A DNA stretch of 64,000 bases from Terrabacter sp. Root85 (GCF_001429185.1 NZ_LMIW01000011.1:248001-312000); one strand, 5' to 3'. Shown: positions 48,573 through 58,094, counted from the first letter of the stretch. A program made the numbers and translations. The notes: generated from the letters alone by a model not told the origin.

Positions 48573-49605
48573 CATCCTCTTGGCGTCTGGCAGTTTTAGC
48601 CCGCGCGAAGGTGGCGCTGAGAAGCAGATGAGAAACGTACTGAGCCTCGCTGCACGTAGCGGGGCATCGGTTTCTGTTGTCACCCAGGTCATTGACGGTC
48701 AGCCTCGAAGATCGTCCATTGACGGTGTGAATGTCACGAGAGTTGGTTCAGTTTCACTCTTCAGAGGCCTTCCGCGGATTGGACAGCTCCTGTTCACGGT
48801 TCTGGTCTTTGTTCACGTCTTGGTCCGGCGGCCGTCCGCAGTTATCTCAATCCAGCTTGGAACCGCGTCGGTAGGGGTGGCTTTGGCGCGGCGCTTTTGC
48901 AGTTTCAACCATGTGGTCCGGCTCACCGGCGGTGGGACGGCAACACATCGCAGTGAACCATTTGCCCGCGGGTCGTCTAGAGTCGGCCGATGGGCCGTTC
49001 GCATGATCACTAGCAAAAAGGTCACCATTGCAGCCCCAGCTGAGCACCTGCTAGAGGATTTCAGGACCGTGTTTGGTCCATGTGCGGCGCTGAGAATTGT
49101 GCCCAACGGCGTGCCTGAACTGAAGTCACCGATCCCCTGTGTCGACGCAGAGCGCACAGGTGTTGTCTGGTATGCGAGACGTGGGGCGATCCGGTCTTCG
49201 GAAGCGTTCGAGCAGGTAGTCGACGCCGCGCCGGATCTGGCCTTCACGATCATCGGCGCAACGGACAGAAGTAGTGACCAACGGGTGCGTGCACTAGGCT
49301 GGGTTGAAGATCCCTATCCTATCTTGGGCCGTCATCGAGTGCTATTGAATACGTCTCCCACAGAGGGCATGCCGAACATGGTTTTGCAGGCCTTGGCAAT
49401 CGGCATGCGAGTCGTCGGCCCGGCCAATGCTGGACTCATTGAGCTCGCAAGAAGATTCCCGGATCGCATAGAACTAGTTGATCTAGCGCGCCCACATGAG
49501 GTGGCGGACGCTTTGCGCCGGTGTCACTCTATGGATTTGCCGGGGGGTGTCCATCTGGAAACCACAAGTGAGTCAACGAACCGATGGCTCGGCCTGCTAC
49601 TTTAG
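48565..49605 (+). CDS. Glycosyltransferase (GT4-like)
   Basis: A 346-residue GT-B protein. It starts MTDILLASGSFSPREGGAEKQM, the acceptor loop, and has LRIVPNGVPEL at the domain joint. The donor half is LLNTSPTEGMPNMVLQALAIGMRVVGPANAG with Glu-rich signature. ATG at 48565 has AAGGAG 9 nt upstream. It is part of the island operon. Confidence 0.8.
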   Translation: MTDILLASGSFSPREGGAEKQMRNVLSLAARSGASVSVVTQVIDGQPRRSSIDGVNVTRVGSVSLFRGLPRIGQLLFTVLVFVHVLVRRPSAVISIQLGTASVGVALARRFCSFNHVVRLTGGGTATHRSEPFARGSSRVGRWAVRMITSKKVTIAAPAEHLLEDFRTVFGPCAALRIVPNGVPELKSPIPCVDAERTGVVWYARRGAIRSSEAFEQVVDAAPDLAFTIIGATDRSSDQRVRALGWVEDPYPILGRHRVLLNTSPTEGMPNMVLQALAIGMRVVGPANAGLIELARRFPDRIELVDLARPHEVADALRRCHSMDLPGGVHLETTSESTNRWLGLLL

Positions 49606-49614
49606 GAGAATGAA

Positions 49615-50145
49615 TTGACTAAAAGATCCCTGTTTCGGCAGCCGAAGAAGTTGGCGTGGTGGCTCCTGTATTCCACGTTCGCCACCCACCTACCTTCTTG
49701 GATGAAGCCTGGCAAACGTCTCCGCGTCTTGTGCGCGCGTCACTTTTGCGACAACGTCGACGCTAGCGCGAACATCAACAGGAAGGCGCGCATCAGTTGG
49801 CGTACCACGATTGGGCCACATGGTGGTGTTGGTGAACGCTGTATTCTGAGCGGAGAAGTATATATTGGCCCGCACGTCACGATGGGCCCAGAGTGCTTTT
49901 TGATTACAGGCGATCATCCGGTGCCCGCTCCTTATGGCTCCTTTCGTGACATGGCGCCCATTCACCGTCCCATCCACATCGAGGAGGATGTGTTTCTTGG
50001 GGCGCGGGTGATAGTGCTCCCAGGAGTGACTATTGGCCGGGGGGCAGCCGTCGGGGCGGGAAGCGTTGTGGCGCGCGATGTTCCACCGGGCGCTGTCGTT
50101 GTGGGCAACCCTGCGAAGTTGGTCAAGCAGCGTGCCGTCACGTAG
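49615..50145 (+). CDS. Left-handed beta-helix acyltransferase (WcaF/CysE-like)
   Basis: A 176-residue hexapeptide-repeat acyltransferase. Repeats run from about residue 50 to 165 (isoleucine-patch pattern), with the active-site His in ITGDHPVP and the C-terminal GAGSVVARDVPPGAVVVGNPAKLV typical of the family. It probably O-acetylates a sugar of the polymer. The start is TTG at 49615, chosen for the AGGAG 6 nt upstream and the absence of a better codon. Confidence 0.85.
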   Translation: MTKRSLFRQPKKLAWWLLYSTFATHLPSWMKPGKRLRVLCARHFCDNVDASANINRKARISWRTTIGPHGGVGERCILSGEVYIGPHVTMGPECFLITGDHPVPAPYGSFRDMAPIHRPIHIEEDVFLGARVIVLPGVTIGRGAAVGAGSVVARDVPPGAVVVGNPAKLVKQRAVT

Positions 50146-51235
50146 CCCCTCCCGAGCTCGGGACGGAGATGCACTGGTCTGGCCCACGAGTTCCAATGAC
50201 GGTGTGGCCCGTGCTATCCCCGATTCCCGAATTGGTGTGCTTGACGGGTTGCGCGGGGTCGCGGCCTTGGCCGTTGTGCTGTACCACTATTTCTTCAGAT
50301 CAGCAGAGTTCTACCCGGAACTCGGGGACCCGGTGCGATGGTTTTGGCCGGGCCAGTATGGCGTTCAACTGTTCTTCATCATTTCTGGCTTTGTTATATA
50401 CCTGACGCTCGAGCGTAGCACGCTGAGGTCGTTTGCTGTCTCAAGGTTCATACGTCTTTATCCCATCTACTGGGTTTGTGTGGCGCTTACAGGCGCCTGC
50501 GTGGCTCTCTTCGGACTATCAGGTCGGGAAACGACCTTTCTGGAGTGGCTCGCCAACTTGACGATGTTTCAGCGCTATTTTGGCGTTGCTCAAGTCGACG
50601 GTGCCTACTGGACACTGGCAGCTGAGCTGGGATTCTACGTGCAGGTCGCCTTTTTGTTCTACGCTGGATTGCTCAGGTGTCAGCGATCCATTGTCTACTT
50701 GTACGTATGGGTATTCGGCACTTTCGCGATCGTTTATTCGTCCAGGTTCCTACCCTTCGAGGTCTATGCGTCGGGAATCCGGGCATTAGCCCCGGGTCTT
50801 GTGTGGATGCCTCTCTTTGTCATGGGTGTAGCGTTCTTCAAGATCTGGGACGGCGACCACCGCCTGTTGACACTTTCTCTCCCCGCAGTTTCACTCATGT
50901 TGTTGGCTCCCCACGGCCCGACGGTCCTGTTGGCGACACTGACAGTCGGAGCAGTCTTTGTAGTCGTCATGTGGACACCGCTGGGCGAGCCTTTGACGAA
51001 GCGGCCGCTTGTTTTCCTTGGGGAAATATCATATGTGCTTTATCTGGTTCACCAAAACTTAGGCTACATCGTAATTCTCAAGTTGTCCGAGTTGGGAATG
51101 TCTCATTGGACTGCCGCATTAGTCGCGTTGTTAGGCATCATTCCTTTGGCGGCAATGCTGACATACGTGGTGGACGTGCCGCTCCGGCGTATTCTGAAGC
51201 GAATGTGGTTGTCGTCGCGCAAGGCAACTGTATGA
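50132..51235 (+). CDS. Acyltransferase family 3 membrane protein (OafA/YrhL type)
   Basis: A membrane O-acyltransferase of up to 367 residues with about ten helices. The domain begins at IGVLDGLRGVAALAVVLYHYFF, the conserved R-x10-H motif. FFIISGFVIYLTLERS and FIRLYPIYWVC follow, then GEISYVLYLVHQNLGY. It would acetylate or otherwise acylate the polysaccharide. The start is uncertain: GTG at 50132 overlaps the previous gene, GTG at 50204 is an alternative, and neither has a good Shine-Dalgarno. About 140 nt without a gene follow. Confidence 0.8.
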   Translation: MPSRSPSRARDGDALVWPTSSNDGVARAIPDSRIGVLDGLRGVAALAVVLYHYFFRSAEFYPELGDPVRWFWPGQYGVQLFFIISGFVIYLTLERSTLRSFAVSRFIRLYPIYWVCVALTGACVALFGLSGRETTFLEWLANLTMFQRYFGVAQVDGAYWTLAAELGFYVQVAFLFYAGLLRCQRSIVYLYVWVFGTFAIVYSSRFLPFEVYASGIRALAPGLVWMPLFVMGVAFFKIWDGDHRLLTLSLPAVSLMLLAPHGPTVLLATLTVGAVFVVVMWTPLGEPLTKRPLVFLGEISYVLYLVHQNLGYIVILKLSELGMSHWTAALVALLGIIPLAAMLTYVVDVPLRRILKRMWLSSRKATV

Positions 51236-51374
51236 GCCAGTCTTGCGTGAGAGTCCGGGGAGGTTTCAAGGCCAGATTAATGCGGGCAAGCCCGTCTGGG
51301 ATTCATATGCGAGAACAGGGTCGTAATCGCGAAGTGTCTCACAATAACCATATTCACCAAGTAAGCGTTCGAAA

Positions 51375-52673
51375 GTGAGTCAACAACTAATGGTAATGAT
51401 TGCATCGGAAGCTCGAGTTGGTGTCGTAGGGCTTGGCTACGTAGGACTGCCTTTGGCGGTTTCTTTTGCGAAGTACTTTGATGTTGTCGGCTTTGACATC
51501 AAGGCCGAGCGCGTACGGGAGTTGTCAAATGGTCACGACAGAACCCTTGAAGTCTCAAAGGCGGAACTTGAGTCGGCCTCGCGACTTGTGTTCTCTACGG
51601 ACCCAACCGCCCTGGAGCAGGCCAATGTTTACGTTGTCACCACGCCTACCCCTATTGATGAACACAACCAGCCGGATCTCCGCCCCGTCCTTTCTGCCAC
51701 GCGGACGATTGGACAGGTTCTGAGGAAAGGCGACGTTGTCATTTATGAGTCGACTGTCTATCCGGGCGCCACTGAAGAGGAGTGTGTCCCCCTGCTGGAG
51801 GAAGTCAGCGGGCTGAGATTCAACGAAGAGTTTTATGTCGGGTATTCTCCCGAAAGAATTAATCCAGGCGACAGGAGTCATCGGTTCGAGACGATCCTAA
51901 AGGTGACCTCTGGATCAACTCCTGAGGTAGCCGATTTTGTCGATTCGCTTTACCGAACGGTCGTCCGGGCCGGCACGTTCAAGGCGGCGTCTATTAAAGT
52001 TGCTGAAGCTGCTAAAGTAATCGAGAACACGCAACGGGACGTCAATATCGCACTTATTAATGAGCTCGCTCTGGTGTTCAATCGCCTCGGAATTGACACT
52101 CAGGACGTCTTGGATGCAGCGGCCACCAAATGGAACTTCTTGAAGTTCCAGCCCGGCTTGGTGGGTGGTCACTGTATCGGTGTGGATCCCTATTATCTCA
52201 CGCACAAGGCCCAGGCGATCGGCTACCACCCCGAGATCATCTTGGCCGGACGGCGACTCAATGACTCCATGGGCTCCTATGTGGCGTCTCAACTTGTCAG
52301 CACAATGATTCGCCGCGGGATCGACTTGAGGACCGCAAGAGTGCTTTTGCTCGGACTGACCTTCAAGGAGAACACACCTGACTTGCGTAATACGAAGGTT
52401 ATCGACATTCGTCGCGAACTCGAGAACTTCGGGCTTCCGGTGGATATCCACGACCCTTGGGTGGATCCCAAGGAGGCCTTTGAGGAGTATGGCATCGACG
52501 TAGTGCAAGACCTAGAGGTCGGCGCTTATGACGGGATCGTTGTTGCGGTTGCCCATGATGAGTTCGCCACCATGGGGGCGGCTGGAATTCGAGCGTTCGG
52601 TAGGCCTGAGGCAAGTGTTATCTACGACTTGAAGTGCATTCTTCCAAAGGGCGCATCCGATCTTCGTCTGTAG
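51375..52673 (+). CDS. tviB: UDP-N-acetylglucosamine 6-dehydrogenase (TviB/WbpA type)
   Basis: A 432-residue nucleotide-sugar dehydrogenase very like TviB of the Vi antigen locus. It has [81 protein letters not shown] and the catalytic Cys267 in [17 protein letters not shown]. The product would be UDP-GlcNAcA, giving the capsule an acidic amino sugar. The GTG start has no clear Shine-Dalgarno; ATGs five and seven codons later are alternatives. It is distinct from the UDP-glucose dehydrogenase at 56 kb. Confidence 0.9.
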   Translation: MSQQLMVMIASEARVGVVGLGYVGLPLAVSFAKYFDVVGFDIKAERVRELSNGHDRTLEVSKAELESASRLVFSTDPTALEQANVYVVTTPTPIDEHNQPDLRPVLSATRTIGQVLRKGDVVIYESTVYPGATEEECVPLLEEVSGLRFNEEFYVGYSPERINPGDRSHRFETILKVTSGSTPEVADFVDSLYRTVVRAGTFKAASIKVAEAAKVIENTQRDVNIALINELALVFNRLGIDTQDVLDAAATKWNFLKFQPGLVGGHCIGVDPYYLTHKAQAIGYHPEIILAGRRLNDSMGSYVASQLVSTMIRRGIDLRTARVLLLGLTFKENTPDLRNTKVIDIRRELENFGLPVDIHDPWVDPKEAFEEYGIDVVQDLEVGAYDGIVVAVAHDEFATMGAAGIRAFGRPEASVIYDLKCILPKGASDLRL

Positions 52674-52722
52674 GTCTCCGCACTTCTTCGCACGCCCGAT
52701 GCCACCGGAGAGAGTTGACATA

Positions 52723-53925
52723 GTGGATCTGACTAGCATTGTGCGCCACCGGGTGTTTAAGGCGAGCGCGCTAAGGGGTGTCTCGCTTCTGACCGGCCTC
52801 GTGTCGAGTGTCGCCATCGCCAACCTGGGAGGGGCGGATGTCAAGGGGATCACGAGTGCGTTCGCTGCCACAACGATTCTGGTGTTCACGCTGGGGAACA
52901 TGGATCTCGCCCAGCAGGTCATCAAAGTGGGCAGGGAACAAGGGGACTTGGACGCGACTCGTCGACGACTGTTGCGTCTATGGCCGTGGTACGGCGGGCT
53001 CTCGCTAGTCGGAGTAGCGGTGGGTTTCATCGCTCACAAGCCCTACGTCTCGTGGGTGGCTCTGGGGGCGTTTGTCTACTTGGTGACGGCTAGCATGGGA
53101 AGCGCGGCCAACGCGCTCTCAGGCCCGGCGGTAGTAGCGCTGGGGGGACTCGTCCAACAGCTCGTCTTACTCGTAGCAGCACTTGCCCTCTGGGCCTCAG
53201 GAAATCTCACGTCGTCTATGGCGCCCGTTGTTGTCATTACGTCGTTCGTCGCTCCGCTGCCGCTATATGTCCGAGCGGCCCGTCCAGTCTCAACCGGTGT
53301 GGGCGCCATTCCTGGCCCCTCGCTCGTTGCGCTGATGAAGGGCGGGATGCGCTGGCAACCGGCGCGCCTTGCGCAGAACCTGCTTATTCGATTGGACCTC
53401 CTTGTTGTTGCCGCTGTTCTCGGCGCCTCGTCCGCAGGTGTCTATTCTGTGGGGGTTGCCTTGGCTGGCCTCGCGGGCATAATTCCGGCGCAGTTCTCGT
53501 TAAATAGCTTCTTCGAAGCGGCGCAGGGGTCAGGGAAGTCGCTTCGCAAGAACATCGTCGCTGCAGTTGTTGCCGGATCGATCGGTGGGGCGCTGCTCGC
53601 TGCAGTCGGATGGCCGTTCATCAGTGTCGCCTACGGTAAAGAGTTTGAGGGATCGTACGGCGTGCTCTTGGCCGCGTTGCCGGGAGTGATTGCTTACGGG
53701 AGCGTTCAGGTTCACACCAACCAAATGCGCATTCTCGGGACCGCGAGGTCGGTTTTCATTCCCAGCATTCTCGGCCTTGGGTCGCTGGTACTAGCCCTTG
53801 CGATCCTCGTCCCTTCATTCGGTATCACTGGCGCAGCCCTGGCGTCCTCGTGTGGATGCGGGGTGGCGGCGGTCTCGACGTATCTCCAACTGCGTGGCGC
53901 GCGACTCGCCGGGAAAACCGCGTGA
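52723..53925 (+). CDS. Wzx-like polysaccharide flippase (MATE/oligosaccharide flippase family)
   Basis: A 400-residue membrane protein with about twelve helices. It resembles lipid-linked oligosaccharide flippases: an N-terminal ASALRGVSLLTGLVSSVAIANLG segment, paired six-helix halves and a basic loop between them (KGGMRWQPARLAQNLLIRLDLL). It should carry the undecaprenyl-linked unit across the membrane for the Wzy-like polymerase. GTG at 52723 follows GGAGAG by 10 nt; ATG at 52699 would add eight residues. It is the last gene of the low-GC segment. Confidence 0.8.
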   Translation: MDLTSIVRHRVFKASALRGVSLLTGLVSSVAIANLGGADVKGITSAFAATTILVFTLGNMDLAQQVIKVGREQGDLDATRRRLLRLWPWYGGLSLVGVAVGFIAHKPYVSWVALGAFVYLVTASMGSAANALSGPAVVALGGLVQQLVLLVAALALWASGNLTSSMAPVVVITSFVAPLPLYVRAARPVSTGVGAIPGPSLVALMKGGMRWQPARLAQNLLIRLDLLVVAAVLGASSAGVYSVGVALAGLAGIIPAQFSLNSFFEAAQGSGKSLRKNIVAAVVAGSIGGALLAAVGWPFISVAYGKEFEGSYGVLLAALPGVIAYGSVQVHTNQMRILGTARSVFIPSILGLGSLVLALAILVPSFGITGAALASSCGCGVAAVSTYLQLRGARLAGKTA

Positions 53926-54067
53926 CGGGAGTATTCGAGTGGCGAGCTGTGAACCCGTGCGAATGGCTTATCTGACGGGTTGTGGCACGGGTGTCGGATG
54001 CCGGAGTGGACTTAGGCTTCTCACCGCCTCATCCAGGCGCGGGAATCCCGGTGAGTTCCGGGAGTGC
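53926..54067. other. Right junction of the low-GC island
   Basis: 142 nt between the convergent flippase and rmlD genes. Composition turns from island-like to genome-like. I saw no repeat, att-like site or clear hairpin. Confidence 0.5.
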
Positions 54068-54931
54068 TCACAAGCCCTCCGGTCGGTGCCACGAACGCAG
54101 CCGCTCGTCCCACCTTCCGATTGGCGTGAGCTCATCACGGACCAAACCGGGAGAAAGGACGCTCCACGAAGGCCGAGGGGCGGGGCGGGGGAAGGCGTCC
54201 GTCGTCGTCGGGAGCACCCGCTCCGCGTCCAGGCCGTTTAGCTCGAAGATGGCGCGGGCGAAACCGAACCACGTCGTCTGCCCGCTCGCGGTGCCGTGAT
54301 GTATTCCGTAGGGGGCGTCTGCCGCGACGAGGCGGACGATGAGGTGGGCGAGGTCGACTGTCCACGTCGGCTGGCCCACCTGGTCGTCGACGACCGACAC
54401 GGTCTCCCGCTCGTCGGCGAGGCGCAGCATCGTCGAGACGAAGTTCGGGCCGCCCGCACCGTAGAGCCACGCCGTGCGCACGACCCACGACTCGGGGCAC
54501 AAGGCCTGCACGGCCCACTCGCCGGCGGCCTTGGTGCGGCCGTAGGCGGAGCGCGGGGCGACGGGGTGGTCGACGGCATACGGCTCGGTGGCCGTGCCGT
54601 CGAAGACGTAGTCCGTGGAGACGTGGACGAGTCGTGCCCCGGCGCGGGAGCATGCGCGCGCCACGTTGGCGGCCCCGACGGCGTTGACCGCGAACGCGGC
54701 CGCCTCGTCGGTCTCGGCGGCGTCGACGGACGTGTAGGCGGCGGCGTTGATGACGAGGTCGTGCCCGTCCACCGCGGCCACACACTGCGAGGCGTCGGTC
54801 ACGTCGAGGTCGCCGCGGCCGAGCCCCGTGACGACCCATCCGGCCGCGCGCAGCGCCGGCCCGAGATCGTGACCGAGCATCCCGGTCGCGCCGGTGACGA
54901 GGACGCGCCCCGCACCCGCCTGGGCGGTCAT
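54068..54931 (-). CDS. rmlD: dTDP-4-dehydrorhamnose reductase
   Basis: RmlD (287 aa) performs the last step of dTDP-L-rhamnose synthesis. It has VTGATGMLGHDLGPAL, the family segment DLDVTD, INAAAYTSVDAAE, HVSTDYVFDG and the catalytic YGRTKAAGE. Genome-typical GC returns here. The ATG overlaps the rmlB stop as ATGA. rmlA is 8 kb away; no rmlC is visible in the window. Confidence 0.93.
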   Translation of the reverse strand: MTAQAGAGRVLVTGATGMLGHDLGPALRAAGWVVTGLGRGDLDVTDASQCVAAVDGHDLVINAAAYTSVDAAETDEAAAFAVNAVGAANVARACSRAGARLVHVSTDYVFDGTATEPYAVDHPVAPRSAYGRTKAAGEWAVQALCPESWVVRTAWLYGAGGPNFVSTMLRLADERETVSVVDDQVGQPTWTVDLAHLIVRLVAADAPYGIHHGTASGQTTWFGFARAIFELNGLDAERVLPTTTDAFPRPAPRPSWSVLSPGLVRDELTPIGRWDERLRSWHRPEGL

Positions 54932-55941
54932 CGTCCGAGCCTGGCGTAGGTGCGTTCGGACTCGACCTTGGCGGCCTCCCACCACTCGTGGTGGGCGGCG
55001 TACCACTCGATCGTCGCCTCGAGGCCAGCGCGCACGTCGCCGTAGCGCGGCTTCCAGTCCGTCTCGAGGCGCAGCTTCGTCGCGTCGATGGCGTAGCGGA
55101 GGTCGTGGCCGGGGCGGTCGTCGACGTGCTCGAACCAGTCGTCCGGCCTGCCGAGCAGCTCGAGGAGCATCCCGACGATCTCGAGGTTGTTCCGCTCGCC
55201 GTCCGCGCCGATGAGGTAGGTCTCGCCGAGCCGTCCCTGCTCGAGGATCGCGATGACGGCGTCGTTGTGGTCGTCGACGTGGATCCAGTCGCGCACGTTG
55301 AGACCCGACCCGTAGACCTTGGGCCGGATGCCGTCCAGGACGTTGGTGATCTGGCGCGGGATGAACTTCTCGACGTGCTGGCGCGGGCCGTAGTTGTTCG
55401 AGCAGTTCGACACCGTCGCTCTGATGCCGAAGGACCGGATCCATGCCCGCACGAGCAGGTCGGCCCCGGCCTTGGTGGCCGAGTAGGGGGAGGAGGGGTT
55501 GACGGGCGTCTTCTCGGTGAACCGCTCGTGGTCGTCGAGCTTGAGGTCGCCGTAGACCTCGTCAGTCGAGATGTGGTGGAGGCGCTTCTCGTGCCGGCGG
55601 ATCGCCTGGAGGAGGGTGAAGGTGCCGACGACGTTGGACTCGACGAAGGGCCACGGCGAGTCGAGGCTGTTGTCGTTGTGCGACTCGGCGGCGAAGTGCA
55701 CGACGACGTCGTGGTCGTCGACGAGCCGGTCGACGAGCGGCGCGTCGGCGACCGAGCCCTCGACGAGCTCGACCGAGCCGTCTCCGCCCAGCTCGGCGAG
55801 GACCGGCGCGAGCGAACGGCGGTTGGCGGCATACGTCATCGAGTCGATGACGGTCAGGCCCCAGTCGGGTCGCACCTCGCGGGCGCGCAGGACGAAGTTC
55901 GATCCGATGAAGCCGGCTCCGCCGGTCACGAGCACGCGCAT
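54928..55941 (-). CDS. rmlB: dTDP-glucose 4,6-dehydratase
   Basis: RmlB (337 aa) makes dTDP-4-keto-6-deoxyglucose. Motifs are GGAGFIGSNFV, HFAAESHNDNSL, HISTDEVYGDL (catalytic Asp-Glu), YSATKAGAD (Tyr-Lys) and SNNYGPRQHVEKFIP. The ATG is 7 nt after a TACCCT -10 box, so the rmlBD transcript is probably leaderless. It is divergent from ugd. Confidence 0.95.
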   Translation of the reverse strand: MRVLVTGGAGFIGSNFVLRAREVRPDWGLTVIDSMTYAANRRSLAPVLAELGGDGSVELVEGSVADAPLVDRLVDDHDVVVHFAAESHNDNSLDSPWPFVESNVVGTFTLLQAIRRHEKRLHHISTDEVYGDLKLDDHERFTEKTPVNPSSPYSATKAGADLLVRAWIRSFGIRATVSNCSNNYGPRQHVEKFIPRQITNVLDGIRPKVYGSGLNVRDWIHVDDHNDAVIAILEQGRLGETYLIGADGERNNLEIVGMLLELLGRPDDWFEHVDDRPGHDLRYAIDATKLRLETDWKPRYGDVRAGLEATIEWYAAHHEWWEAAKVESERTYARLGR

Positions 55942-55948
55942 GGAGCCG

Positions 55949-55954
55949 AGGGTA
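55949..55954 (-). promoter_or_regulatory. -10 box (TACCCT) of rmlBD
   Basis: Seven nt before the rmlB ATG. It is back-to-back with the ugd promoter. Confidence 0.5.
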
Positions 55955-56002
55955 ACGAAGCGCTGGCAACTTCACGGCCACCAGCCGTTCTCCGGCGCTC
56001 GA

Positions 56003-56008
56003 TATGCT
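56003..56008 (+). promoter_or_regulatory. -10 box (TATGCT) of ugd
   Basis: Seven nt before the GTG at 56016. The ATG at 56004 lies inside this hexamer, which argues against it as a start codon. Confidence 0.5.
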
Positions 56009-56015
56009 GCCCGGC

Positions 56016-57359
56016 GTGAAGATCTCGGTCATCGGATGCGGTTATCTCGGAGCGGTGCATGCCGCGTGCATGGCCGACTTCGGCCACGACGTCGTGGGCC
56101 TCGACATCGACGAGCGCAAGGTGGCCAAGCTCGCCGCCGGTGTGCCGTCGTTCCACGAGCCCGGCCTCGAGCCGCTCCTCCGGCAGGGCGTGGCGGACGG
56201 CTCCCTGCGCTTCACGACCGACAAGACCGCCCTCGCCGACGCCCGCGTCCACTTCATCGCCGTGGGCACTCCGCAGCGCGGCGGCAGCTACGCCGCGGAC
56301 ATGAGCTACGTGTGGACCGCCGTCGAGGACATCATCGCCAACGCGAGCCCGTCGCCCGACGGCCCGATCGTCGTCGTCGGCAAGTCGACCGTCCCCGTCG
56401 GGACGGCCCAGGCCGTTGCCGACCGGCTCGCCGAAGCCGGCGTGGACGCCGTCGTCGTCTGGAACCCGGAGTTCCTCCGCGAGGGGTATGCCGTCCAGGA
56501 CACCCAGCGCCCCGACCGCGTCGTCTACGGACTGCCCGACGACCGCGACCGCGGCGAGATCGGCCGCGCCGTCGTCGACGAGGTCTACGCCCCGATCATC
56601 GAGGCCGGCATCCCGCGGCTGCTCGTCAACTACCCGACGGCCGAGCTCGTCAAGGTCGCCGCCAACTCCTTCCTCGCCACGAAGATCTCCTTCATCAACT
56701 CGATGGCCGAGCTGTGCGACGCGTCCGGGGCGGACGTCTCGCGTCTGGCCGAGGCCATCGGCCACGACGACCGCATCGGCTCGAAGTTCCTCCAGGCCGG
56801 CATCGGCTTCGGCGGCGGCTGTCTGCCCAAGGACATCCGCGCCTTCATGGCCCGGGCCGGCGAGCTCGGCGTCGACCAGTCGCTGACCTTCCTGCGCGAG
56901 GTCGACTCGATCAACATGCGCCGCCGCGACCACGCCGTCGACCTCGCCTCCGAGATGGCTGGCGGCCGCCTCGTCGGCGTCAAGGTGGCCGTGCTCGGCC
57001 TGACCTTCAAGCCCGACAGCGACGACGTGCGCGACTCGCCCGCCCTCGACATCGCCGGCCGTCTCTGGGGCCGCGGCGCCAACGTCGTGGCGACCGACCC
57101 CGCAGGCGCGGACGCCGTGCGCCTGGCGCGGCCCGACCTCCAGATCGTCGACTCGGCAGAGGAGGCCCTCACCGGCGCCGACCTCGTCATGCTGCTCACG
57201 GCGTGGAAGGACTACGTCGAGCTCGACCCCGCCCAGGCCAAATCGCTCGTCGCGACCCCGCGGATCATCGACGGGCGCAACGTGCTCGACCCGCGCGCCT
57301 GGACCGACGCCGGCTGGGACTACCGCGGTATGGGGCGCAGGTCCAGCTCGATCTGGTGA
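56016..57359 (+). CDS. ugd: UDP-glucose 6-dehydrogenase
   Basis: A 447-residue UDP-glucose/GDP-mannose dehydrogenase-family enzyme. It has ISVIGCGYLGAVHAACMADFGH (NAD), VGKSTVPVGTA, NPEFLREG, NSFLATKISFINSMAELCD and the catalytic Cys269 in GFGGGCLPKDIRA. It gives UDP-glucuronate, another acidic precursor. GTG at 56016 is chosen because the upstream in-frame ATG lies in the -10 box. The phosphatase gene follows after 122 nt. Confidence 0.92.
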   Translation: MKISVIGCGYLGAVHAACMADFGHDVVGLDIDERKVAKLAAGVPSFHEPGLEPLLRQGVADGSLRFTTDKTALADARVHFIAVGTPQRGGSYAADMSYVWTAVEDIIANASPSPDGPIVVVGKSTVPVGTAQAVADRLAEAGVDAVVVWNPEFLREGYAVQDTQRPDRVVYGLPDDRDRGEIGRAVVDEVYAPIIEAGIPRLLVNYPTAELVKVAANSFLATKISFINSMAELCDASGADVSRLAEAIGHDDRIGSKFLQAGIGFGGGCLPKDIRAFMARAGELGVDQSLTFLREVDSINMRRRDHAVDLASEMAGGRLVGVKVAVLGLTFKPDSDDVRDSPALDIAGRLWGRGANVVATDPAGADAVRLARPDLQIVDSAEEALTGADLVMLLTAWKDYVELDPAQAKSLVATPRIIDGRNVLDPRAWTDAGWDYRGMGRRSSSIW

Positions 57360-57481
57360 GGCGTGCGCCTGGTTGGGGGATTCGTGAGACAACCGCCTCA
57401 ATACCGCCATTTTGCCGATGGCGCCACCCGAGAGCCGCCTAGGATCGAACCTCCACGAACACCAGAACCACAGGGGGCAAG

Positions 57482-58087
57482 ATGCTCGGGGATTCTCCTC
57501 GCGCCCGCGGCATCCTTTTCGTCTGCACCGGCAACATCTGCCGGTCGCCCTACGCCGAGAGGCGGCTGCGGCAGCTGTTGCCTGAGGCGGGGGTGCCGAT
57601 CGAGAGTGCCGGGACCGGTGCCGTGGTCGGCTCCGGCATCGAGACCGAGACGAGCGAGGCGCTGGGTCGACTCGGCGCCGACGTCACGGGCTACGCAGCG
57701 CGAGCGGTCACGCCACGGCTCGTCGAGGGGGCCGAGCTGGTCCTGACGATGACGCGGGTCCATCGCGGTGACGTCGCGCGCGTGCGCCCGTCCGCCATGC
57801 GCCGGATCTTCGCCCTGGGCGACTTCGCCGACCTGTGCCGGTCCTCCCAGATGTGGCGGCCGATCGTGCCGACCCACCCCTGGCTGCCACAGGTCGTCGC
57901 CGAAGCTGCCACCGCGCGCGGCACGATCGCCCCGCGGGACGTGGGGGAGATCGATGTCGTGGACCCCTATGGACGGTCCGCTCGCGTCCACACCGAGGCC
58001 TTCGACCGCATCGAGGAGTTCCTCGAGGTCATCGTCGCCGCGCTGGGCAGCGTGGCCGGGTCGTCGAGGGCGCAGTCGGTCCGCTGA
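57482..58087 (+). CDS. Low-molecular-weight protein tyrosine phosphatase (Wzb-like)
   Basis: A 201-residue LMW-PTP. The P-loop CTGNICRS gives Cys15 and Arg21 (CX5R), and the general acid Asp sits in DVVDPYGRS near residue 160. It is longer than the usual 150-160 residues because of inserts in the middle. It faces a Wzc-like tyrosine kinase gene and should dephosphorylate it to control polymer export. GGGGGCAAG precedes the ATG, and TAGGAT at 57440 is a -10 candidate. Confidence 0.88.
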   Translation: MLGDSPRARGILFVCTGNICRSPYAERRLRQLLPEAGVPIESAGTGAVVGSGIETETSEALGRLGADVTGYAARAVTPRLVEGAELVLTMTRVHRGDVARVRPSAMRRIFALGDFADLCRSSQMWRPIVPTHPWLPQVVAEAATARGTIAPRDVGEIDVVDPYGRSARVHTEAFDRIEEFLEVIVAALGSVAGSSRAQSVR

Positions 58088-58094
58088 ACGCAGA

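Noticed and set aside
41300-54068. Prophage or IS-mediated insertion for the low-GC segment
   Set aside because: No integrase, transposase, terminal repeats or tRNA att site was seen; gene content and tight overlaps fit homologous cassette exchange.
55965-55975. TGGCAACTTC before rmlB as another copy of the cluster operator
   Set aside because: It lacks the TGCC half and belongs to an unrelated pathway; probably chance similarity to 16651 and 20186.
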